Below, in pieces: positions 58,071 to 64,000 of a stretch of DNA of 64,000 nt. Under the pieces are notes generated by a model that was not told where the DNA came from, did no database searches, and was given only the letters and a program-made list of their open reading frames with translations. The stretch is from Streptomyces hyaluromycini (GTDB taxonomy: Bacteria > Actinomycetota > Actinomycetes > Streptomycetales > Streptomycetaceae), in contig NZ_BCFL01000028.1 of the NCBI RefSeq assembly GCF_002217755.1, forward strand, positions 212,063 to 276,062. The letters run 5' to 3'. Each line of letters begins with the position of its first letter. Position 1 is the first letter of the stretch. A program made the position numbers and the translations under genes.

Positions 58071-58967
58071 TCACTCCATCGACTCCAGGATGCGGTCGAG
58101 TGTCCGGCGCCCCATCCTGCTCATCGTCGGATTGCTCTCGACGTAGTACCAGACAACACCCATCGCCTGTTCGAACGCCCATGCCTTGCCGCGCTCCCAC
58201 TCCAGATCGGCACAGCCCAGTGTCCGCCGAAGCACTTCCCGCGGACCTGGCTGCAACAGGTGCCAGGCACTGACCAGATCGAGCGCGGGGTCGGCCGGGC
58301 CGAAGCCGCCGGTGTCGAGTACGCCACCGAGCCGGTCTCCCGCGACCAGTACATTGCCGGGAATCAAGTCACCATGGCTCATCACGTCGGCACCCGTGCG
58401 TGGCAACTCCCGGAGGTGGCTCCACACCTGGCGCAGCCGGGGCACGTCGAGCAGCCCCTCACTCTCCTCGAAGCACTTCGCCATCCAATCGTCGTGGTGA
58501 GCGAGAACGCCGCCACGATTTTCGCCGTTGAAAAGCCGCCCCCGCGTCTCGGCGTCCCGGAGGGCTGCGATGAAGGCCGCAAGGTCCTCGGCAAAAGCGT
58601 CCGACCCACTCGGGTCGGCATCAAGGGCGACCGTTCCCGGCAGCCATGTCTGGACCGACCACGGCATGGGGTAACCCGCGCCAGGCTCTCCCAAGGCGAC
58701 GGGTTCCGGGACGGGGAACCGAGACACCTGTGCCAGCTCCGCGCTCGCCCGGGCCTCCCGTTCCAGAACCGCCAGCGCCTCGGCAGCATCGGCCAGGCGC
58801 AGCGGGAAACGCGCAGAGAGGTCGTTCCCGATGCGGAAGATGGCGTGGACCGTCCCGGTCGACGACTGGAGTCGGACCGCCTTGCCGCTCCACTGAGGGA
58901 ACTGTTCTTGGATCAAGGTCGCAACGATTTCGATGGTCACGTCCACTTGGTCGTCGTGCATGGTCAT
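58071..58967 (-). CDS. Aminoglycoside phosphotransferase-like kinase
   Basis: 298 residues from ATG at 58967 (ATG at 58961 equally possible). Kinase core: FRIGNDLSARFPL, MSHGDLIPGNVLV (HGDxxxxN catalytic loop) and GGVLDTGGFGPADPALDLVSAW, where the usual DFG is DTG. It resembles phosphotransferases of the APH/choline-kinase fold found in many actinobacteria, some of which inactivate antibiotics. Target unknown. The frame is open further upstream, but those 70 residues are not family-like. Single gene; the 58968-59229 gap holds the leaderless promoter of the next gene. Confidence 0.88.
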   Translation of the reverse strand: MTMHDDQVDVTIEIVATLIQEQFPQWSGKAVRLQSSTGTVHAIFRIGNDLSARFPLRLADAAEALAVLEREARASAELAQVSRFPVPEPVALGEPGAGYPMPWSVQTWLPGTVALDADPSGSDAFAEDLAAFIAALRDAETRGRLFNGENRGGVLAHHDDWMAKCFEESEGLLDVPRLRQVWSHLRELPRTGADVMSHGDLIPGNVLVAGDRLGGVLDTGGFGPADPALDLVSAWHLLQPGPREVLRRTLGCADLEWERGKAWAFEQAMGVVWYYVESNPTMSRMGRRTLDRILESME

Positions 58968-59217
58968 CTCTCGCAGTCCCTTCCACTGGTCCCATTCGAA
59001 ACGCCGGAAGCAGACCAGATCAACCGAGATTTTCGGCCACTCAGGTGTCTCAACCGTTCTCCACCGTGTTTCGGCGTCGGCGGAGAAATGCTGCTCGACG
59101 AGCCAGGTGACGTGGCCGGTGGCGACTCGAATGAGTGAGAAGGGACAGCCGATCCGGGGGGAAACCCCCTTCCCCATCCGGGGGTGCCTCGGATCGCGAC
59201 CCGGCGAGGGCGAAAAT

Positions 59218-59223
59218 TAGCGT
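59218..59223 (+). promoter_or_regulatory. -10 box for the leaderless serine hydrolase gene
   Basis: TAGCGT ends six bases before the ATG at 59230, predicting a leaderless transcript. No consensus -35 is seen at normal spacing. Confidence 0.5.
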
Positions 59224-59229
59224 TCGGCC

Positions 59230-60399
59230 ATGACGTCGACACTTCGGAAGCACCTCGCCATGGCGCTCGCGGTCACCACGCTGCTCGCCGCCGAGGCGGC
59301 CGGCGCCGTCGCCCAGTCCGCCGGTCCCTCCACCGTGGAGCGGCTGCGCCGGGACACCGCGGCGATCCAGGCCCTCGGGGTCAGCGGTGTGCAGGCTCGC
59401 GTGATCGGGCCCGACGGCCGGCAGTCGGTCGCCACCAGCGGCACCGCCGACCTGGCCACCGGCCGCCCGGTCTCCTCCGACGGCTACTTCCGCATGGCCA
59501 GCACGTCCAAGACGCTGGTCGCCACCGTGGTCCTCCAGCTGGAGGCCGAGGGCCGGCTGTCCCTGGACGACACGGTCGACCACTGGCTGCCCGGAGTGGT
59601 GCGGGGCAACGGCAACGACGGCGGCCGGATCACCCTCCGCCAACTCCTCCAGCACACCAGCGGCATCCACGACGACCTGCCCGGATACACCACGCCGGAG
59701 GAGTACTACCAGCAGCGCCACGACGTCTACGGTCCCGAGCAGCTGGTCGCCCGGGCCATGGCGCACGCGCCGGACTTCCCGCCCGGCGAGGGCTGGGAGT
59801 ACTCCAACACCGGCTACGTCCTGCTCGGCATGATCATCCAGAAGGTCACCGGCCAACCCGCCCACCGGGCGATCGAAGACCGCGTCCTGCGCCCGCTCGG
59901 CCTCGACCGGACCCGGTGGGCCGGCACCTCGCCCACCCTGCCCCGCCCGCATGCCGAGGCCTACCAGCTCTTCGGCCCCGGTTCCGTGGTGGACGTCACC
60001 GACCAGATACCGGTCGACCACGAGAACCTCTCGTGGGTCACGACCACACGGGACGAGAACGGCCTCCTCCGCGCCCTGCTCGCCGGCCGCCTGCTACCGG
60101 CGCGGCAGCTGGCCGAGATGAAGCGGACCGTCCCCGTGAGCGCGGAGGTCCAGCAGCTGTGGCCCGGCGGCCGGTACGGGCTCGGCCTGTCCGAACGCCC
60201 GCTGAGCTGCGGCGGAACCTACTGGAGCCACGAGGGCGGGGACGGCGGCTACATCACGCTCAACGGCGTCACCGACGACGGCCGGCGAAGCGCCGTGGTC
60301 TCCATGTCCGAGGCACGCGGCGACACCCTGGAGCACATCCTGGGCCAGGAGAACGCGGCGAGCGCCCTGATCGACCACGCTCTGTGCGCCTCCCCGTGA
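59230..60399 (+). CDS. Secreted serine hydrolase (beta-lactamase/DD-peptidase family)
   Basis: 389 residues. A Sec-type signal peptide (KHLAMALAVTTLLAAEAAGAVAQS) targets it outside. Class C beta-lactamase/D-Ala-D-Ala peptidase fold with SxxK as STSK (MASTSKTLVATVV), YSN as YSNTGY and the third motif as SHEGGDGGY. These enzymes are DD-carboxypeptidases, esterases or beta-lactamases in Streptomyces, and the substrate cannot be decided. Its stop lies 85 bases before the argG start on the same strand. Confidence 0.92.
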   Translation: MTSTLRKHLAMALAVTTLLAAEAAGAVAQSAGPSTVERLRRDTAAIQALGVSGVQARVIGPDGRQSVATSGTADLATGRPVSSDGYFRMASTSKTLVATVVLQLEAEGRLSLDDTVDHWLPGVVRGNGNDGGRITLRQLLQHTSGIHDDLPGYTTPEEYYQQRHDVYGPEQLVARAMAHAPDFPPGEGWEYSNTGYVLLGMIIQKVTGQPAHRAIEDRVLRPLGLDRTRWAGTSPTLPRPHAEAYQLFGPGSVVDVTDQIPVDHENLSWVTTTRDENGLLRALLAGRLLPARQLAEMKRTVPVSAEVQQLWPGGRYGLGLSERPLSCGGTYWSHEGGDGGYITLNGVTDDGRRSAVVSMSEARGDTLEHILGQENAASALIDHALCASP

Positions 60400-60448
60400 C
60401 CGGAGGCCTCGTCGCGGCGGCCGGATCGGGGCGCCCTCAACAGGGGCG

Positions 60449-60477
60449 TTGCATGACCATGCGTTCTCATGCATAAT
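60449..60477 (+). promoter_or_regulatory. argG promoter and ARG box (leaderless)
   Basis: TTGCAT (60449-60454), 17-bp spacer and CATAAT (60472-60477), six bases before the ATG at 60484, give a leaderless transcript. A perfect GCATG-AC-CATGC (60451-60462) and a second ATGCAT-type half (60467-60475) form ARG-box-like operator sites covering -35 and spacer, as for ArgR-regulated genes in Streptomyces. Confidence 0.82.
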
Positions 60478-60483
60478 CTTCCT

Positions 60484-61932
60484 ATGTCCAAGGTCCTCAC
60501 CTCCCTTCCCGCCGGCGAGCGCGTCGGCATCGCCTTCTCCGGCGGGCTCGACACCTCGGTGGCGGTCGCGTGGATGCGCGACAAGGGCGCCGTCCCGTGC
60601 ACCTACACCGCCGACATCGGCCAGTACGACGAGCCCGACATCGCCTCGGTGCCCGGCCGTGCGCACACCTACGGTGCCGAGATCGCGCGCCTGGTCGACT
60701 GCCGCGCCGCGCTGGTCGAGGAGGGCCTGGCCGCGCTCACCTGCGGTGCGTTCCACATCCGCTCGGGCGGACGGTCGTACTTCAACACCACGCCGCTCGG
60801 CCGTGCCGTCACCGGCACGCTGCTGGTGCGGGCCATGCTGGAGGACGACGTCCAGATCTGGGGCGACGGGTCGACCTTCAAGGGCAACGACATCGAGCGG
60901 TTCTACCGGTACGGGCTGCTCGCCAACCCGCACCTGCGGATCTACAAGCCGTGGCTGGACGCGGACTTCGTGACCGAGCTCGGCGGCCGCAAGGAGATGT
61001 CCGAGTGGCTGGTGGCCCACGGGCTGCCGTACCGGGACAGCACGGAGAAGGCGTACTCCACCGACGCCAACATCTGGGGTGCCACGCACGAGGCGAAGAC
61101 CCTGGAGCACCTGGACAACGGCATCGAGACCGTCGAGCCGATCATGGGTGTGCGGTTCTGGGACCCCGAGGTCGAGATCCTCCCCGAGGACGTCACCATC
61201 GGCTTCGACCAGGGCCGCCCTGTCACCGTCAACGGCAAGGAGTTCGAGACCGCCGTCGAGCTGGTCATGGAGGCCAACGCGATCGGCGGCCGGCACGGGC
61301 TCGGCATGTCCGACCAGATCGAGAACCGGATCATCGAGGCCAAGAGCCGGGGCATCTACGAGGCGCCGGGCATGGCGCTGCTGCACGCGGCGTACGAGCG
61401 CCTCGTCAACGCGATCCACAACGAGGACACGGTCGCGCAGTACCACAACGAGGGTCGGCGGCTCGGCCGGCTGATGTACGAGGGCCGGTGGCTGGACCCG
61501 CAGGCGCTGATGATCCGCGAGTCGCTGCAGCGGTGGGTCGGCGCGGCCGTCACCGGTGAGGTGACGCTGCGGCTGCGGCGTGGCGAGGACTACTCGATCC
61601 TCGACACGACGGGGCCGGCGTTCAGTTACCACCCGGACAAGCTGTCGATGGAGCGCACCGAGGACGCCGCGTTCGGTCCGGTGGACCGGATCGGGCAGCT
61701 CACGATGCGCAACCTCGACATCGCCGACTCCCGCGCGAAGCTGGAGCAGTACGCGGGGCTGGGTCTGATCGGTTCCGCCAACCCGGCGATCGGTGCGGCG
61801 CAGGCTGCGGCGACCGGGCTGATCGGCACCATGCCGGAGGGGGGCGCCGAGGCGATCGCGTCCCGCGGGGAGGCTGCGCCGGACGCCGACGAGCTGCTGG
61901 ACCGGGCGGCGATGGAACTGGGCACGGACTGA
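60484..61932 (+). CDS. argG: Argininosuccinate synthase
   Basis: 482 residues. The PP-loop ATP site VGIAFSGGLDTSVAVAWM lies near residue 17. Argininosuccinate synthase motifs follow: TADIGQYDEPDIAS, GNDIERF, STDANIWGATHEAKTLE, HGLGMSDQIENRIIEAKSRGIYEAPGM. It is the longer E. coli-like type, not the 400-residue type. It makes argininosuccinate from citrulline, aspartate and ATP in arginine synthesis. Single gene with an ARG-box promoter; the tail after about residue 445 is Ala/Gly-rich. A terminator follows. Confidence 0.96.
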   Translation: MSKVLTSLPAGERVGIAFSGGLDTSVAVAWMRDKGAVPCTYTADIGQYDEPDIASVPGRAHTYGAEIARLVDCRAALVEEGLAALTCGAFHIRSGGRSYFNTTPLGRAVTGTLLVRAMLEDDVQIWGDGSTFKGNDIERFYRYGLLANPHLRIYKPWLDADFVTELGGRKEMSEWLVAHGLPYRDSTEKAYSTDANIWGATHEAKTLEHLDNGIETVEPIMGVRFWDPEVEILPEDVTIGFDQGRPVTVNGKEFETAVELVMEANAIGGRHGLGMSDQIENRIIEAKSRGIYEAPGMALLHAAYERLVNAIHNEDTVAQYHNEGRRLGRLMYEGRWLDPQALMIRESLQRWVGAAVTGEVTLRLRRGEDYSILDTTGPAFSYHPDKLSMERTEDAAFGPVDRIGQLTMRNLDIADSRAKLEQYAGLGLIGSANPAIGAAQAAATGLIGTMPEGGAEAIASRGEAAPDADELLDRAAMELGTD

Positions 61933-61947
61933 GCGTTCCGCTCAGGG

Positions 61948-61973
61948 GGGCCGACCTGGTGACGGGTCGGCCC
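61948..61973 (+). terminator. argG terminator
   Basis: GGGCCGACC (61948-61956) and GGTCGGCCC (61965-61973), a perfect 9-bp stem with an 8-nt loop, 15 bases past the argG stop, followed by TTCTCGTCTT. Confidence 0.85.
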
Positions 61974-62036
61974 TTCTCGTCTTGGCGGGGTGCGCTTGGG
62001 CGTCCGCGCCGTGGTTACGGCCGGTTGAGCGGCCAG

Positions 62037-62168
62037 TGCGACGCCGTCGTGCGTTCTCGCGCAGTTCCCCGCGCCCCTGAGGGGCGCGCCGTGGTGGGCC
62101 ACCGTCAGGGAGCCGGTGCGGCACCGTCGTGGTTGCTCGCGCAGTTCCCCGCGCCCCTGACGGGGCGC
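62037..62168. repeat. Tandem pair of REP-like elements (period 80)
   Basis: TGCG-CGTCGTG...CTCGCGCAGTTCCCCGCGCCCCTGA-GGGCGC occurs at 62037-62088 and 62117-62168, 80 bp apart. Orientation is inverse to the pair at 18843. The rest of the 61933-62338 gap shows the argG terminator and a TAGCGT box seven bases before the next ATG; no gene. Confidence 0.9.
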
Positions 62169-62338
62169 TGCAGTCGCGTCAGCCACATAGCTGCGGGCAA
62201 TCGGTGGGCGCAGCGGCACCCTGCCGGCGCCGGTGAGCGACACCCCGGCCCCCGGCTGGCCGCACCTGGTGGAAATCGGGCCAGGGCTCCGGGATTGGCC
62301 TTGGTCGGCCGCGGTGCGGAAGCTCTAGCGTCTGGTGC

Positions 62339-63151
62339 ATGCGGATTCGAATCGTCGATGCCTTTGCCGAGCGGGCCTTTGCCGGGAACCCCGCCGGAGT
62401 CGTGCTGCTCGATGCCTTTCCCGGTGACGCGTGGATGCAGAGCGTCGCCATGGAGGTGAACCACGCCGAGACCGCGTTCGCCCACCCCCTGCCCGAGGGC
62501 GGGGACGCCGACTGGGCGTTGCGGTGGTTCACCCCGGTCACGGAGGTCGCCATGTGCGGGCATGCCACCCTTGCCACCGCCCATGTGCTGAGCACGACGC
62601 AGGCGCAGGCGGGACCCACGCGGTTTGCCACCCGCAGCGGCGTGTTGATCGCGACGCCGAACGCGGACGGGTCGATCACCCTCGACTTCCCCACCGCCCC
62701 GCTCACCCGCGTCGACGTGCCCGACGGGGTCACCGAGGCGCTCGGGGCCGAGCCCGTCGCCGTCTTCGACACCGGGCCGAACATCGGGGACCTGCTCCTC
62801 GAACTCGCCGACGAGAAGACCGTCCTCGGCCTCTCCCCCGACCACAAGGCCCTCGGCGCCTACTCCGCGCGCGGGATCATCGCCACCGCCCGCGCCGAGG
62901 ACCCTGCCAAGGGGTACGACTACGTCTCCCGCTGCTTCTTCCCGAACGTCGGCATCGACGAGGATCCGGTGACCGGGAGTGCGCACACCGCCCTCGCGCC
63001 GCACTGGTCCGGGCGGCTGGGGAGCGACGATCTGACGGGGCTCCAGGCCTCCCGTCGTACCGGGCTCGTGCGTACCTCGCTGCGCGGCGACCGCGTCCTG
63101 CTGACCGGGCGCGCGGTCACCGTCATCGACGGCGAACTGCTCACGCCGTAG
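62339..63151 (+). CDS. PhzF-family isomerase/epimerase-like protein
   Basis: 270 residues. Two diaminopimelate-epimerase-type halves: FAGNPAGVVLLD, catalytic Glu in VNHAETAFA, TEVAMCGHATLATAHVL, and VGIDEDPVTGSAHTALAPHW. PhzF proteins catalyse acid/base isomerisations, and in phenazine producers the aromatic isomerisation; most homologues have unknown substrates. A TAGCGT box seven bases before the ATG suggests leaderless expression. Its stop overlaps the end of the convergent CPBP gene by 11 bp. Confidence 0.93.
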   Translation: MRIRIVDAFAERAFAGNPAGVVLLDAFPGDAWMQSVAMEVNHAETAFAHPLPEGGDADWALRWFTPVTEVAMCGHATLATAHVLSTTQAQAGPTRFATRSGVLIATPNADGSITLDFPTAPLTRVDVPDGVTEALGAEPVAVFDTGPNIGDLLLELADEKTVLGLSPDHKALGAYSARGIIATARAEDPAKGYDYVSRCFFPNVGIDEDPVTGSAHTALAPHWSGRLGSDDLTGLQASRRTGLVRTSLRGDRVLLTGRAVTVIDGELLTP

Positions 63152-63935
63152 GCAGCCAGCCCACCTTGCCGGCGAGCAGCGCGTAGCCGACGAAGGCGCC
63201 GATGTCGAGCAGGGAATGCGCGACCACCAGGGGACCGACCCGGCCCCACCGCCGGTACAGGTAGACGAAGACGACGCCCATCACCATGTTGCCGACGAAG
63301 CCGCCGATCCCCTGGTAGAGGTGGTACGAGCCGCGCAGGACGGAACTGGCCACCAGCGCCGTGCCGGCGGTCCAGCCCAACTGGTCAAGGCGGCGCAGCA
63401 GATAGCCGACCACGATGACCTCTTCGAGGATCGCGTTCTGCATCGCGGAGAGGATCAGCACGGGGTACTTCCACCACACCTCCGGCAGCGCCTCCGGGAC
63501 CACCGTGAGGTTGAAACCGAGGCCGCGTGCGGCCAGGTAGAAGGCGATTCCGGTGCTGCCGATCACCGAGGCGACGGCCGCGCCGCGCCCGAGGTCGGGC
63601 CAGGGGCGGGTGCGGTCGAAGCCGAGCGTGCGCAGGCTCGCGCCCTCGCGCAGGAGGAGGTGGGCGACGAGGAGGACGGGGACGAGTGCCGTCGCGATAC
63701 CGAAGAGCTGCCAGGCCAGATCCAGCCAGGGGCGGCCCGGCGCGGCCGACGCGTTGAGGGTCGCCGCCTGGTCCTTGAGGCCGCCCGGTTTGGTGACCGA
63801 GCCGACAAAGCTGATCAGGGCGGACACTCCGCTCGCACCGAGCGAAAGCCCCAGGACGAGCAGCGTCTCGTCCCTGAACATGCGTTGCGAGGGCCGCTCC
63901 AGTGGGTAAGCACCGGCCACCTGATCCGCCTCCAC
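63141..63935 (-). CDS. CPBP-family intramembrane metalloprotease
   Basis: 264 residues from GTG at 63935 (GGAG five bases upstream; GTG at 63941 is also possible). Eight or so membrane helices with the Abi/CAAX-protease motifs: EEVIVVGYLLRRLDQLGW (EE-x3-G variant of EExxxR), RGSYHLYQGIGGF (motif 2 His) and VAHSLLDIGAFVGY (motif 3). Rce1/Abi-type intramembrane protease, possibly for bacteriocin self-immunity or prenyl-protein processing; substrate unknown. Convergent with PhzF. Confidence 0.9.
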   Translation of the reverse strand: MEADQVAGAYPLERPSQRMFRDETLLVLGLSLGASGVSALISFVGSVTKPGGLKDQAATLNASAAPGRPWLDLAWQLFGIATALVPVLLVAHLLLREGASLRTLGFDRTRPWPDLGRGAAVASVIGSTGIAFYLAARGLGFNLTVVPEALPEVWWKYPVLILSAMQNAILEEVIVVGYLLRRLDQLGWTAGTALVASSVLRGSYHLYQGIGGFVGNMVMGVVFVYLYRRWGRVGPLVVAHSLLDIGAFVGYALLAGKVGWLPTA

Positions 63936-64000
63936 CTGCACTCCTGCCTCCAGCCGAGCAATCCCGCCGCCCCATGGGACGTCCCAGCTTGCCCGATCAA

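Noticed and set aside
60094..61632. Minus-strand 512-codon frame opposite argG
   Set aside because: Shadow of argG created by strong G/C third-position bias.

Overview
This is a very GC-rich actinobacterial chromosome segment with dense genes, strong G/C third-position bias, many GTG starts, many apparently leaderless genes and Tat/lipoprotein signals. Everything points to Streptomyces. Several neighbours (tuf3-type EF-Tu, a second apolipoprotein N-acyltransferase, ung, a FabG pair) recall from memory the SCO1320-SCO1350 part of the S. coelicolor chromosome. No tRNA, rRNA, CRISPR array, transposase or integrase was found.

Layout. 1-5.2 kb: 5' part of a large iterative type I PKS with two N-terminal nitronate-monooxygenase-like barrels, then KS and AT; it leaves the window at base 1, and a repressor-like palindrome fills its promoter spacer. 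5.7-8.2 kb: Tat-exported GH3 glycosidase. 8.5-12.4 kb: small zinc protein, a decayed DUF1707-type remnant, a membrane protein joining a sigma-like cytoplasmic half to an external ricin-type lectin, and galU. 12.5-20.8 kb: thioesterase, anchored Gly-rich protein, MFS exporter, spermidine-synthase-like enzyme, EF-Tu3, VTT membrane protein, thiolase and HxlR regulator. 20.9-23.0 kb: a translationally coupled trio of small basic protein, ECF sigma factor and RsbN-like/DUF5667 membrane protein. 23.2-26.5 kb: LacI-type-operator-controlled DUF6807/oxidoreductase pair and uppP. 26.6-35.0 kb: small enzymes with divergent XRE and HxlR regulators, a vanadium haloperoxidase, and two broken genes (DUF4291, TetR). 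35.1-43.6 kb: lnt, an oxidoreductase, DinB, ung, an orphan peptide-binding lipoprotein and two FabG-type reductases.

43.7-57 kb: HipA-like kinase/DUF3037 pair, SDR plus XRE regulator (overlapping), Rieske lipoprotein, isochorismatase-like hydrolase, PPOX flavoproteins, LysR/EamA and MocR/PPOX divergent pairs each with a clear palindrome, Clp-N protein, SRPBCC protein and PadR regulator. 57-64 kb: phage-lysin-like amidase, phosphotransferase, serine hydrolase, argG with an ARG-box promoter, PhzF and a CPBP protease.

The window is mostly one- to three-gene transcription units paired with a local regulator. Two recurring non-coding themes stand out: a dispersed family of GC-rich palindromic elements (about nine copies) between genes, one of which has become the coding tail of a transporter; and at least nine TANNNT boxes 6-8 nt upstream of an ATG, the signature of leaderless transcription. 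The best candidates for a little-described system are the RsbN-like sigma module (20927-23045), the sigma-like/lectin membrane protein (9247-11079) and the HipA-like/DUF3037 pair (43705-44915).
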